From Sporosalibacterium faouarense (GTDB taxonomy: Bacteria; Bacillota; Clostridia; Tissierellales; VENL01), in assembly GCF_016765695.1 (NCBI RefSeq), contig NZ_JAETGO010000034.1, positions 124,001-188,000 of the forward strand: a DNA stretch of 64,000 nt. Reading direction: 5' to 3'. The notes below the pieces were generated by a model, which worked only from the letters and a program-made list of their open reading frames with translations, searched no databases and was not told the DNA's origin. Position 1 is the first letter of the stretch; each line of letters opens with the position of its first letter. Shown piece after piece: positions 34,286-43,160 of the stretch. The position numbers were made by a program, and so were the translations under genes.

Positions 34286-35257
34286 ATGTCAGATGTAATT
34301 CTTAGAGTGGAAAATTTGCACAAAGTATTTCCAATATCAAAGGAACGACAAGTGAAAGCTGTGCGTGATATTAGCTTTGAAGTCCAACGAGGAGAAATTT
34401 TTGGTTTTTTAGGACCAAACGGAGCTGGTAAAAGTACAACAATTAGTATGGTGACAACTCAGTTAGAACCCACATCAGGTAAAATCTTTATTGATGAACA
34501 ATCAATTTTAGAAGACCCTGCTCTAGCACGTAGAAAAATAGGCGTAGTTGCTCAACATAATAATCTGGATAGAGGATTAACTGCAAGGGAAAATCTAATA
34601 TATCATGCTAAATATTTTGGGATAGATGATAAAACGGCAAATAAAAGAGCTGATGAGTACCTTGATAGATTTGGACTTACCGAACGACAAAATGATTATG
34701 TAAGAAGTTATTCAGGAGGAATGGCACAACGCTTAAAAATAGCTCGTGCTATTATGCATAACCCTGATATATTATTTTTAGATGAACCAACAACTGGTCT
34801 AGATCCTAGTTATAGATCTATATTATGGGACCAAATGCTAGCTTTAAATAAGGCTGGAACCACGATATTCCTTACAACTCATTATATGGAAGAGCCAGAG
34901 CAACTTTGCAATCGAATTGCTATTGTTGACAAAGGGGAATTAAAAGCTATAGGAAGGGTTGAAGAATTAAAAGCACTAATTCCTAGCAATAATATTATTT
35001 CGATAAAATTAGCCAATCTTGATCCAAAATTTGCTGAACAGGCTAAGACCTTACCCGAAGTAAAAAATGCTGCGATTAAAAATGGCGTACTACTTCTATA
35101 TATGAAGCATAATAAGCCTGATTTCAATCAGATTTTAGAATGGGTGAATAAATTAGATTCACCTTTACAAAATATAAGCTTAAGTGCAAGTACACTTGAT
35201 GATGTATTCATACATTTAACTGGAAAGGGGAGTGTAGATCATAATGAAAACAAATGA
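34286..35257 (+). CDS. ABC transporter ATP-binding protein (DrrA/CcmA type)
   Basis: 323 residues. Walker A GPNGAGKST near 45, Q-loop VVAQHNNLD, signature YSGGMAQRLKIARAI, Walker B ILFLDEPTTGLDP and the H-loop TTHYMEE. A ~90-residue C-terminal extension resembles DrrA. GAAAGGAG precedes the ATG. It pairs with the permease that overlaps its end by 14 bp. The MerR-type promoter upstream suggests induction by a metal or drug sensed by the regulator at 36138. Confidence 0.88.
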   Translation: MSDVILRVENLHKVFPISKERQVKAVRDISFEVQRGEIFGFLGPNGAGKSTTISMVTTQLEPTSGKIFIDEQSILEDPALARRKIGVVAQHNNLDRGLTARENLIYHAKYFGIDDKTANKRADEYLDRFGLTERQNDYVRSYSGGMAQRLKIARAIMHNPDILFLDEPTTGLDPSYRSILWDQMLALNKAGTTIFLTTHYMEEPEQLCNRIAIVDKGELKAIGRVEELKALIPSNNIISIKLANLDPKFAEQAKTLPEVKNAAIKNGVLLLYMKHNKPDFNQILEWVNKLDSPLQNISLSASTLDDVFIHLTGKGSVDHNENK

Positions 35258-36053
35258 GATAAATAATAATTCGAATTGGATAGCATTTAAAGCTATGGTC
35301 AAACGTGACTTAGTAATTCAAGCAAGGGATAAATGGGAGTTTGTTTTTCGTGTAGCCATGTTACCTTTTGTATTAATTCTTCTTTACGGATATATCTTAC
35401 CAAGAGTTGGAATTGTTGCACCAACTTTCCCAAATCAGATGTTTCCTGGGATGGTGGGCATGAGTATTTTGGTAACGGGAATCCATGGGACAGCAGTTCC
35501 TTTAACAATGGATTTTAATATGTCTAGAGAAATAGAGGATCGTTTACAAGCACCTGTTAATGTAAGAGTGGTGGCATTTGCCAAGATGTTTGTAGGAATT
35601 TTGGAATCATGGATTGGTGGGTTGATAGTATTACCAGTATCCCTACTATTTATGGCAAGTTCTTTAGATATAACAATAAACACTCAAAGTATTCTAATGC
35701 TTATTCCAATATTGATACTTGCTGCTATTTGCTCAGCAACTCTTGGTCTTTTGGTCGGTACAATAATAAAACCAAGCCAAATTGCAGCCATGTTCCCAGG
35801 CTTCTTAATGCCTTTGGTTTTCACAGGAGCTATATTCTTCTCTTGGAATTCATTAAGTGCAACGCCAATTATTCAAAAGCTAGTTTTAATAAATCCTTTG
35901 TTATATGTTAATGAAGCATTAAGGGCAGTTTTAACACCACAAATCACTCATATGCATTTAACATATAGTATCTCAGGAATAATCATAAGTACACTTATAA
36001 TGGGTTATTTTGGAGCTAAAAGATTTGCTAACATGTCAGGTGGGAAATGGTAA
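35244..36053 (+). CDS. ABC-2 type exporter permease
   Basis: 269 residues with about six hydrophobic helices. The cytoplasmic start MVKRDLVIQARDKWEFVFRV and the conserved LLYVNEALRAVLTP near the end fit the ABC-2 family. It probably forms a homodimer with two ATPase subunits. Translationally coupled to the ATPase gene. Substrate unknown; the MerR-type control and thioredoxin neighbour suggest a toxic compound rather than a nutrient. Confidence 0.85.
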   Translation: MKTNEINNNSNWIAFKAMVKRDLVIQARDKWEFVFRVAMLPFVLILLYGYILPRVGIVAPTFPNQMFPGMVGMSILVTGIHGTAVPLTMDFNMSREIEDRLQAPVNVRVVAFAKMFVGILESWIGGLIVLPVSLLFMASSLDITINTQSILMLIPILILAAICSATLGLLVGTIIKPSQIAAMFPGFLMPLVFTGAIFFSWNSLSATPIIQKLVLINPLLYVNEALRAVLTPQITHMHLTYSISGIIISTLIMGYFGAKRFANMSGGKW

Positions 36054-36085
36054 ATAATCATTTTAAATATAATAAAATAAAACCC

Positions 36086-36117
36086 TTGACTCTGTACCTA
36101 GATACAGACCTTATAAT
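36086..36117 (+). promoter_or_regulatory. MerR-type promoter (autoregulatory)
   Basis: TTGACT and TATAAT with a 20-bp spacer holding CTGTA-CCTAGA-TACAG, matching the promoter at 34124. It drives the merR-like and thioredoxin-like genes. Confidence 0.72.
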
Positions 36118-36137
36118 GATATTAGAAGGTGATATAA

Positions 36138-36560
36138 ATGAAAGGTTTATCAATAGGTGAAGTTGCTAAAAAATCTAATGTGAATATTGAAACCATCAGG
36201 TATTATGAAAGACGTGGTTTAATCTCAGAACCACCTAGAAGTGAATCAGGTTATCGAATATTCCCTTTAGAAACTGTCGAGAGGATTAAATTTATCAAGC
36301 GTTCTCAAGAATTAGGATTTTCTCTCAATGAAATTGAAAAGCTTCTAACAATTACAGAAGATGAAGAGCACTTTGATTCTAAAGAAATCCTTGATTTTAC
36401 TACTCAAAAAATTAGGGATATTGAATTAAAAATTCATGATCTTGAAAAAATGAAATTTGCTTTAGAAGATTTGTCTGCCCAATGTCCTGGATTAGGAAAT
36501 CTTATTTGTAAATGTCCAATTGTTGAAACTTTATCGAAAGGAGGTGGAAAAAATGGCTAA
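36138..36560 (+). CDS. MerR-family transcriptional activator
   Basis: 140 residues. The winged-helix start SIGEVAKKSNVNIETIRYYE and ERRGLISEPPRSESGYR are classic MerR. A coiled-coil dimer helix follows. Near the end, CPGLGNLICKCP gives Cys116, Cys125 and Cys127, like the Cys117/Cys126 loop of Hg-sensing MerR. The third mercury ligand (Cys82 of MerR) is absent: the region reads LLTITEDEEHFD. It may sense Hg, Cd, Pb or another thiophile. Its stop overlaps the next start. Confidence 0.85.
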   Translation: MKGLSIGEVAKKSNVNIETIRYYERRGLISEPPRSESGYRIFPLETVERIKFIKRSQELGFSLNEIEKLLTITEDEEHFDSKEILDFTTQKIRDIELKIHDLEKMKFALEDLSAQCPGLGNLICKCPIVETLSKGGGKNG

Positions 36561-36822
36561 GAGATTAATTGAAGTGTTTACTTCAGGTTGTTATGTGTGT
36601 GATAATACTGTAAAGCAAATTAAAGAATTAGCATGCCCTAACTGCGAAGTGGTAGTTTATGATTTAAATAAAAAGTGCGAAACAAATGAGTGCGAAGATA
36701 AAGCTAAAAAATATGGAATACAATCTGTCCCTGCTGTAGCAATCGATGGCAAACTAGTTGATTGTTGTAAAAACAAGGGAATTGATATTGAAATATTAAA
36801 GGCAGCTGGATTGGGGCAATAA
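36553..36822 (+). CDS. Small thioredoxin-like redox protein
   Basis: 89 residues from ATG 36553, after AAAGGAGGTGG, overlapping the merR stop by 8 bp. An active-site-like SGCYVCDN (Cys13, Cys16) and the cis-Pro loop SVPAVAIDGK define a thioredoxin/glutaredoxin fold. Extra cysteines (ACPNC, KKCETNEC, DCC) could bind thiophilic metal. Such proteins accompany metal regulators in Clostridia. It may keep the MerR or metal in a thiol-bound state. Confidence 0.82.
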   Translation: MAKRLIEVFTSGCYVCDNTVKQIKELACPNCEVVVYDLNKKCETNECEDKAKKYGIQSVPAVAIDGKLVDCCKNKGIDIEILKAAGLGQ

Positions 36823-36878
36823 TTACTTTATGGACTAGGGTAATATTTATTTATCAAGTTATTAGGAAATAAAATGCT

Positions 36879-36918
36879 AAGATTAGTGCAACAATTTTCA
36901 TTGTTGCACTAATCTTAT
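36879..36918 (+). terminator. Strong hairpin terminator
   Basis: A perfect 16-bp stem AAGATTAGTGCAACAA / TTGTTGCACTAATCTT with a 6-nt loop, following the thioredoxin-like gene. Confidence 0.8.
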
Positions 36919-36971
36919 TAAATAAACGTTGTAGTGACTCAATGGAAGCACCTTTTGAATAGAAGTAAATA

Positions 36972-37288
36972 ATTTACCCAGCATGCAAAAAACAGGGGAC
37001 GCTTGTAAAAAATATTGCAGTAAAACATATTTTACTTGATGAACTGATTGAGCAGGTTGATGACACTAATTATTTTTTATTTATGCCTGAGAAATGTGAT
37101 GTTACTTATTACAATACAAATCGAATTTCAAATTTAATAAACAGCAAGTTAAAGTGCCCATATGGTTTAAGAAAGATGCTAATCAAAAAATAAGCCTATT
37201 ACTGTAGTAAGGTAACTGAGGAACAAGTTATTAATGCTGTCATAAAATAATTCAGGATGCAATAGATAAGGGATTATCCATGAAATAA
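36972..37288 (+). pseudogene. Third copZ-like metallochaperone, decayed
   Basis: Scattered frames reproduce the family: YPACKKQGTLVKNIAVKH, LLDELIEQVDDTNYFLFM, then shifted AYYCSKVTEEQVINAVI and finally IIQDAIDKGLSMK. Several frameshifts, stops and a deletion of the central [2Fe-2S] part are visible. With the copies at 5872 and 32961 it shows repeated amplification of this gene family in the island. Confidence 0.75.
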
Positions 37289-37361
37289 TTTCTCTGTATT
37301 AAATCACATTATAAAGGTAGTAATGTAAAAGGATTAATATTTTTTTCTGAAAAACCATACC

Positions 37362-37392
37362 TAAATATAGAAACACAAAGAGGCGAAGTCTT
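37362..37392 (+). repeat. Direct repeat, copy 2
   Basis: Matches 33751-33781 except for one base. The two copies bracket the VirD4 remnant, ABC/MerR module and decayed copZ-like gene. Confidence 0.65.
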
Positions 37393-37432
37393 CGATCAAC
37401 TTATGATCGATAGGCTTCGCCTCTTTTTATTT
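37377..37432 (+). terminator. Hairpin terminator
   Basis: AAAGAGGCGAAG ... CTTCGCCTCTTTTT forms a long stem with an inner CGATCA/TGATCG stem, ending in a T-run. Confidence 0.75.
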
Positions 37433-37460
37433 CAAAATAAAGTTGAAAGGACTGAGAACA

Positions 37461-38150
37461 ATGTCAAAATTATTTATGTATGGAACATCATTGGAAGGAA
37501 TAGAACAACTGATGATGCTGGTGCCAAACTTTCAGCCAAAGAGAAGTGGAATAGTCATTAACAATTATTTTAATTGCAAAGGAGGTGTCAAAGACTGTAA
37601 TTGCAATGTGGCTAATGTTAGTAATAGATGCGACACTTGTGTATATATTCATCCCAGTATCATGCTTAATGTGGATAAGGTGGAATATAAACATATAATT
37701 AGAGATTGCTTTGGGAAAATAAAAAATCATTTTTTAAAAGACAGACTAAAACTTCTTACAAGCAACTTCAAAGGAGAAATATTTTTAAATCATAATCATA
37801 AGGAAATATTCTATCATGTCCTTAATAAACAAGACATTTATATAGATGATATATCTCCAAGATACATTGCTATCCTTTTTCTCCTAACTGCTGATGAAAT
37901 GCTATGGAAAATCTCAGAACATGCAGTAAAGCCAAATGGGTTTGACTTTAGCCAAATATGTCTTAAACAAATTAGTACTGAGGGCTATGCCATGTATCAA
38001 ACAGCAAAAACTATATGGACAGGAAAAGAATACATTAAAATCAGTGAGATAGCTGATGAGGATTTAATTGATGAAATAGCCTTTAAAGCAATTATTAATT
38101 CAGCATTAATTACAAGGTATGGTGCAGATATATTTTTAATTACTAAATAG
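37461..38150 (+). CDS. ICE-associated conserved protein of unknown function
   Basis: 229 residues from ATG 37461. The N-terminal part has a cysteine cluster (NYFNCKGGVKDCNCNVANVS, then RCDTC), which could bind zinc. The C-terminal part (ISPRYIAILFLLTADEMLW, then ISTEGYAMYQTAKTIWTGKE) recalls proteins found next to ArdA-like genes in Clostridial ICEs. It is separated by only 16 bp from the ardA-like gene. I do not recognise a function. Confidence 0.6.
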   Translation: MSKLFMYGTSLEGIEQLMMLVPNFQPKRSGIVINNYFNCKGGVKDCNCNVANVSNRCDTCVYIHPSIMLNVDKVEYKHIIRDCFGKIKNHFLKDRLKLLTSNFKGEIFLNHNHKEIFYHVLNKQDIYIDDISPRYIAILFLLTADEMLWKISEHAVKPNGFDFSQICLKQISTEGYAMYQTAKTIWTGKEYIKISEIADEDLIDEIAFKAIINSALITRYGADIFLITK

Positions 38151-38166
38151 AATGGAGGGATTAAAA

Positions 38167-39732
38167 GTGAATATTAAGATTAAAGGAACAAGTAGTGTAA
38201 ATGAAAAGACTAAGACTCTATGGTTTCCGAGTGATGAAGAAAATTTATATGAAATATGTGATGAGCTTGGAATAGAAATGACTACAGAACCTAACTGCTT
38301 CATTGCTGATAGCAGTGACAAAGATTTTCTAAGGATACTTAATAATCAATACTGTAATATAGATGAGCTAAATTATTTAATGAAAAGGCTAGATGGACTT
38401 GGTCCAAAGGAAATAGAAAAGTTTTATGCTGCTGTCTTTGAAGAGAACCCTAAAACAATGGCAGAGTTAATCAATCTAAGTTTTAATATGCACTGCTACA
38501 GTCTTATAACTGACTTTAATAATCTAGAATCTGTGGGAAAAGATTTATATCTAACTGAAAAGATGGCTGCATCAACTAGAGAATTAAATGAACTTGATGG
38601 AGAATCTTATGCAATGGAAGTAATAAGGAACAATCCTAATTCCACAATAACTCCTTATGGTGTCCTATATAAAAATAAAAACGAACCAGATCAAGTATAT
38701 GATGGAAATCACTTTCCGCCATATCAATGGAAAGAAACTATGGCAACAGTTGAATTAAAAGTAGAGGGAGAAAGTGAATTTATATACCTTCCTTGTTCTG
38801 ATATTGAAATTAATAAGGCACTGATGAGATTAAAAACTCCTTATCTATTTGATTGTGAAGTTATAATTGATAGTCATAACTTTCCTGATAGAATATTGAC
38901 TATTCTTCCAGTAGAAACAACACCATTAAACAAGATAGTTAACTTAAACAATTTAGCAAGCCATTTTATAAAGATGGTAAGCCAAGATATAAACTACCTT
39001 AAAAAACTTATGGAGTATCTAAAGCCTCAAACCATGGAAGATATATTTGCCCTTATGGATTCCATGTATGAATTTGAACTCTTTGACGGGATAAGAGATG
39101 CTGAAGATTATGGGAGATATATGATTTGTGAATCAGGGCATTTTGAATATGATAATAATTTAGAGGAATACATTGACTTTAAAAGATATGGTGAAGTGAA
39201 AATAGCAAATGAAGTTGGTGCATTTTCAGACAAGGGTTGCATTGTTTATCATGGATACAATCAAGATCTCTCTAATCTATTATCAGAAAATCTAGGGATG
39301 GAGATTCCAAAAGTAAAAGAGCAGAAAACATTAAAACTATATATGCCCCTTACAATTACAACCTATGATATAGATAATGAATATGGCTATCGTGAAACAT
39401 TGAATGAACCACTGGAACTACCAAGCTATGACGTAATTGATTATTTAGATGAAGTACTAGAGGCAATTGAGAGAGACAATCTGATGGAAGAAAAAGAAAG
39501 AGGTCTTATGAGATATTATGATGAACATGATAGTGTCAATGGAAAGGTTTCAAAGTATGAATTCTCTACAGAAATAGTTGAGGGAGAACTTATGGGTGTA
39601 GCTATCCTTACATTAAATGATGATTTAACAGTGAATGAACTTGAAAAGATTAAAGGTGATATAACTGGTCAAGCTTCAGATGGCTATGTCCCTAGAAATA
39701 ATATGGGACCAAGAGTTATGGAAATGCTGTAA
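38167..39732 (+). CDS. ArdA-like antirestriction protein, 3' end replaced by RIT element
   Basis: 521 residues from GTG 38167, 8 bp after TGGAGGG. The protein is very acidic. An ArdA-like domain (CNIDELNYLMKRLDGLGPKE) lies at about 80-110, and a second similar unit follows near 230-340. ArdA mimics DNA to block type I restriction. The C-terminal family segment normally continues after ITGQxxDGW. Here it breaks at ITGQASDG, and the last 17 residues (39682 on) are encoded by the terminal inverted repeat of the RIT element. The gene is therefore cut and fused by the insertion. Confidence 0.65.
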   Translation: MNIKIKGTSSVNEKTKTLWFPSDEENLYEICDELGIEMTTEPNCFIADSSDKDFLRILNNQYCNIDELNYLMKRLDGLGPKEIEKFYAAVFEENPKTMAELINLSFNMHCYSLITDFNNLESVGKDLYLTEKMAASTRELNELDGESYAMEVIRNNPNSTITPYGVLYKNKNEPDQVYDGNHFPPYQWKETMATVELKVEGESEFIYLPCSDIEINKALMRLKTPYLFDCEVIIDSHNFPDRILTILPVETTPLNKIVNLNNLASHFIKMVSQDINYLKKLMEYLKPQTMEDIFALMDSMYEFELFDGIRDAEDYGRYMICESGHFEYDNNLEEYIDFKRYGEVKIANEVGAFSDKGCIVYHGYNQDLSNLLSENLGMEIPKVKEQKTLKLYMPLTITTYDIDNEYGYRETLNEPLELPSYDVIDYLDEVLEAIERDNLMEEKERGLMRYYDEHDSVNGKVSKYEFSTEIVEGELMGVAILTLNDDLTVNELEKIKGDITGQASDGYVPRNNMGPRVMEML

Positions 39733-39739
39733 ATGCACA
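39682..39739 (+). repeat. RIT1 left terminal inverted repeat
   Basis: 58 bp, 54 matching the complement of 43102-43159. It encodes the last residues of the ardA-like frame. Confidence 0.85.
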
Positions 39740-39842
39740 AATTTATCATAAACTACCTCCCATATTATTTTCATAAATAGATCTATTTCCTTTAAAATAT
39801 AGCTAGGGCTTTTTAAAGCTACTAAATATTTTGGAGGTTTTT

Positions 39843-41075
39843 ATGAAAAAGAAATTAGATGAATTAACTGGTGAAGTTCTAGGTGAACTTGAGGATTCAG
39901 GTTACAGTAAATTAACAAGGGACAATTTCAGATACTTCTGGAATGGCATGATTAAATATTTTGAAAGTCAAAATATTTATGAATTTAGTCCCGAGCTTGC
40001 AATGGAGTATCTTGAAATTAGAATCAGTAAAGAGGGCCTTAAGAAACGCAGTACAAATTTTATTAAAAGAGCGATTTTAATTTTAGATCATTATAACAAA
40101 TACGGTGAAATCCCATTAAGATGCTATACCCCCTTAACAAAATTGACTAATCCTCAATATATTGAAATTTTAAATTCTTATGGTAAATATCTGCTAGAAG
40201 GAGAGTATTCTAGTCGTACTATTGAAGGATATCTAAGCAACATTGTAGGTTTTATGAGGTTTTTAGAAGATAATGAATACTTAGACATGGACATGTGGTC
40301 AGCAGAGATAATGTTTAAATACATTGAAACTCTAGCAGAATTTAAAAAAGCCACCATTAAACACAAGACAGGTTCAGTAAGACTATTTTTACGATACCTA
40401 TATTTAGAGGGTTTTACAAATGAGGATTTATCAAAATATATTGGTAGTGTAAGAGGAACCTATCATCAAAAGTTACCATCTTTTTGGACAAAAAATGAAG
40501 TAGAACAATTATTAAATGCAATAGATCAAAATAATCCAAATGAAAAAAGAGATTATGCTATGATTTTACTTGTAGCTAGGCTTGGGCTCAGAAGTAGTGA
40601 TGTCAAAAAATTGAAATTTGAAAATTTACACTGGAGGGAAAATCAAATAGTTATTATTCAATCAAAAACCGGCGAACCTCTTACACTACCCCTTTTAAGA
40701 GATGTGGGCTGGGCAATTATCGATTATGTTCAAAATGCCAGACCACAGGTAGATAACCCTTATTTGTTTTTAAGACATCTACCACCCTATACTGAACTTT
40801 CTGAAAGGAACCATCTTTTTAAGACCATAGAAAAGTATATGATAAGAGCAAAACTCCCTATAAGTGCAAAAAAAAGAAATGGTATGCATTCTCTTAGACA
40901 TTCCCTGGCAACTACTCTTATGGAAGAAAGTATATCTTTAAGTGATATATCTGGGATATTAGGTCATGCTTCATTGGATTCTACATCAGTATATCTAAAT
41001 GTAGATATCAACCGACTTAGAGATTGCTCTCTTGAAGTTAGTAATTTGGAGGTAGGTCAAGATGGCAAATTTTAA
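39843..41075 (+). CDS. RIT1 tyrosine recombinase A
   Basis: 410 residues from ATG 39843, 5 bp after GGAGG. N-terminal SAM-like core-binding domains occupy about residues 1-215. Catalytic residues: Arg in ARLGLRSSDVKKL, His-x-x-Arg in HSLRHSLATTL, His in LGHASLDSTS and Tyr in VYLNV. The first recombinase of a trio and about 70 residues longer than the others, as in RitA. Overlaps the next gene by 14 bp. Confidence 0.88.
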   Translation: MKKKLDELTGEVLGELEDSGYSKLTRDNFRYFWNGMIKYFESQNIYEFSPELAMEYLEIRISKEGLKKRSTNFIKRAILILDHYNKYGEIPLRCYTPLTKLTNPQYIEILNSYGKYLLEGEYSSRTIEGYLSNIVGFMRFLEDNEYLDMDMWSAEIMFKYIETLAEFKKATIKHKTGSVRLFLRYLYLEGFTNEDLSKYIGSVRGTYHQKLPSFWTKNEVEQLLNAIDQNNPNEKRDYAMILLVARLGLRSSDVKKLKFENLHWRENQIVIIQSKTGEPLTLPLLRDVGWAIIDYVQNARPQVDNPYLFLRHLPPYTELSERNHLFKTIEKYMIRAKLPISAKKRNGMHSLRHSLATTLMEESISLSDISGILGHASLDSTSVYLNVDINRLRDCSLEVSNLEVGQDGKF

Positions 41076-42060
41076 TGACTTCACATTTATAAGTGGATTT
41101 GCAAGTGATATTGAGGCTTTTATCAAATTGAAACATGGGCTAGGTAATATATACTATAGTCCCTCAATAGTTTTAAAATCATTTGATAATTTCTGCTATG
41201 AGAACTTTAAAAACAAAGATATTTTATCTAAGGATATAGTAATGGCATGGTATAAGCTAGGTGTTGATAAACATCTAACTCCCAAAACCTTACGATTAAA
41301 TATGACCCCTATAAGCCATCTGGCAAAATACCAGTGTGACAAGGGTGAAAAGGCCTATATATTTCCAACTAAAACTTTGCCTCCAGAGAAAGGATATACA
41401 CCCCATATATACAGTAGAGAGGAACTTATTAGGTTCTTTAATGTTACAGATAATTGTCATATTACTCCCCAAAATCCAAACAGACATTTAATAATGCCAG
41501 TATTTTTCAGATTATTATATTCCTGTGGTCTTAGAGTTTCGGAAGCAACTAATTTATTAACTGATAATGTTGATTTAGAAAGTGGTATACTAAAGATTAT
41601 GGATTCAAAAAATGATGGTGAAAGACTTGTTCCCCTGTCAAAGGATATTCATGAAAGAATTAAAAAATATTATGAATTAGTCCATTGCAACAAGCATCAT
41701 AAATACTTTTTCCCCTCTAAAACAGATGATCCTATTAAATATATGAATATTTATGGTAACTTTCGTAGATTTTTAAGAAATGCAGAAATTTCCCATGGTG
41801 GTAAAAACCATCAAATACGAATCCATGATTTTAGGCATACTTTTGCTGTTCATTGCCTTAGAAATTGGGTACTGGAAGGAAGGGATCTAAATACTTGTTA
41901 TCCTTATTTAAAGGCATATATGGGTCATACATTATTTAGGTACACAGCCTATTATCTAAAGATTACAGCTGAAATATATCCAATGATAGGGGAGACTTTA
42001 GAGAAGACTTATCCGGATATTATACCATCTTATGGAGGTGCAGAATATGAAGGCTTCTGA
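41062..42060 (+). CDS. RIT1 tyrosine recombinase B
   Basis: 332 residues from ATG 41062, after GGAGGTAGG. Catalytic set: Arg in SCGLRVSEATNL, His-x-x-Arg in IHDFRHTFAVHCL, His in YMGHTLFRYTAYY and Tyr near it. The helix before the catalytic Tyr is unusual (TLFRYTAYYLKI), a feature shared with RIT2 recombinase B (HVKVADTYWYLTG). Overlaps recombinase C by 14 bp. Confidence 0.87.
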   Translation: MANFNDFTFISGFASDIEAFIKLKHGLGNIYYSPSIVLKSFDNFCYENFKNKDILSKDIVMAWYKLGVDKHLTPKTLRLNMTPISHLAKYQCDKGEKAYIFPTKTLPPEKGYTPHIYSREELIRFFNVTDNCHITPQNPNRHLIMPVFFRLLYSCGLRVSEATNLLTDNVDLESGILKIMDSKNDGERLVPLSKDIHERIKKYYELVHCNKHHKYFFPSKTDDPIKYMNIYGNFRRFLRNAEISHGGKNHQIRIHDFRHTFAVHCLRNWVLEGRDLNTCYPYLKAYMGHTLFRYTAYYLKITAEIYPMIGETLEKTYPDIIPSYGGAEYEGF

Positions 42061-43063
42061 TTTTTCTTACCATCTAACCAACTTTCTAACAACATATATG
42101 TCTGGCCAAAGAAATGCAAGTATCAATACTATCAAAAGTTATCGGGATGCATTTAAGTTATTCCTAATCTTTTGCAAAGAAGAAAAAAACATTGTACCTG
42201 AAAGATTAACACTTTCAAAAATATCACCAGAAGTCCTAAAAGAATATTATGACTGGCTTGAAAAATCTAGAGGCTGCAGTATTACTTCAAGAAACCATAG
42301 AAGGACAGCCATAAATTCATTTTTCGGGTATTTACAAATTGAAGCACCCGAGCATCTATTTTTATGCCAGAAGATACTTGCTATTCCACAAAAAAGGACC
42401 CCTAAAACAGTAGTTGGATATTTAACACCAGAAGAAATGAAATCCTTATTAGCACTTCCCAACCCTTCAATTCTATCTGAAAGAAAAGAACTTGTAATAT
42501 TGACCGTATTATATGATACAGGAGCGAGGGTTAGTGAACTATGTAATCTTAAGATTAGAGATATTCGCCTTGAATCACCTTCAATTATCACTCTAACTGG
42601 AAAGGGAGAAAAAACAAGACATGTTCCAATAATGAAAAATACAGTTTTATTATTAAAACAATATCTATCAGACTTAGGATATGTGGATACAAAGAATGTA
42701 AATATACCCTTATTCATAAATTGCCATCATGCCCCATATACAAGAAAGGGGATTTCCTATATTATTAAAAAATATGAAAATCGTGCTATTGAATCTTCAA
42801 TACATCTTTCAGATTTTAAAATTACCCCACATATTTTCAGGCATTCAAAGGCAATGCATTTATATCAGGCAGGAATTGATCTGATTTATATTAGAGATAT
42901 ATTAGGTCATGTTGATATTTCTACGACAGAGATTTATGCCAAAATTGATACAGAGCGAAAGCGAGACGCCCTTGAAAAAGCATATCCCGAAATTACTGCA
43001 TCCACACTTTCAGATTGGAATGATGATAGTGATTTGATGGAAAAGTTATCAAAATTAGTTTAA
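42047..43063 (+). CDS. RIT1 tyrosine recombinase C
   Basis: 338 residues from ATG 42047, preceded by GGAGGTGCAGAAT; an upstream ATG at 42032 is less well placed. Catalytic set: Arg in DTGARVSELCNLK, His-x-x-Arg in HIFRHSKAMHLY, His in LGHVDISTTEIYAKI with Tyr. XerD-like over the whole length. Followed at once by the right end of the element. Confidence 0.88.
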   Translation: MKASDFSYHLTNFLTTYMSGQRNASINTIKSYRDAFKLFLIFCKEEKNIVPERLTLSKISPEVLKEYYDWLEKSRGCSITSRNHRRTAINSFFGYLQIEAPEHLFLCQKILAIPQKRTPKTVVGYLTPEEMKSLLALPNPSILSERKELVILTVLYDTGARVSELCNLKIRDIRLESPSIITLTGKGEKTRHVPIMKNTVLLLKQYLSDLGYVDTKNVNIPLFINCHHAPYTRKGISYIIKKYENRAIESSIHLSDFKITPHIFRHSKAMHLYQAGIDLIYIRDILGHVDISTTEIYAKIDTERKRDALEKAYPEITASTLSDWNDDSDLMEKLSKLV

Positions 43064-43074
43064 TTCTATTTTTA

Positions 43075-43141
43075 AATATGGGACGAAGTTTATGGAAGGT
43101 ATGTGCATTTACAGCATTTCTATATCACTTTGTCCCATATT
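43075..43141. repeat. RIT1 subterminal inverted repeat
   Basis: AATATGGGACGAAGT and ACTTTGTCCCATATT, one mismatch. It lies on the recombinase-C side, as in RIT2, and is likely a recombinase binding site. Confidence 0.65.
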
Positions 43142-43159
43142 ATTTCTAGGGACATAGCC
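43102..43159 (-). repeat. RIT1 right terminal inverted repeat
   Basis: Complement of 39682-39739 with four mismatches. It ends 13 bp before the hydrogenase-like ATG. Confidence 0.85.
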
Positions 43160-43160
43160 G

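Larger units (their letters stand above)
39682..43159 (+). mobile_element. RIT element 1 (recombinase in trio), complete
   Basis: Three overlapping tyrosine recombinase genes of 410, 332 and 338 residues, in the same order and sizes as the trio at 49-52 kb, bounded by terminal inverted repeats. TIRs are 58 bp (39682-39739 and 43102-43159) with four mismatches, starting GGCTATGTCCCTAGAAATAA. Related TCCCATATT motifs continue inside both ends. This organisation matches recombinase-in-trio elements. The left end lies inside the ardA-like gene; the right end is 13 bp before the hydrogenase-like start. No ardA continuation is seen on the right, so a rearrangement followed insertion. Confidence 0.82.

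Noticed and set aside
36138..36560. Calling this gene the mercury-specific MerR
   Set aside because: The Cys82-equivalent ligand is absent, so the metal cannot be named from sequence.
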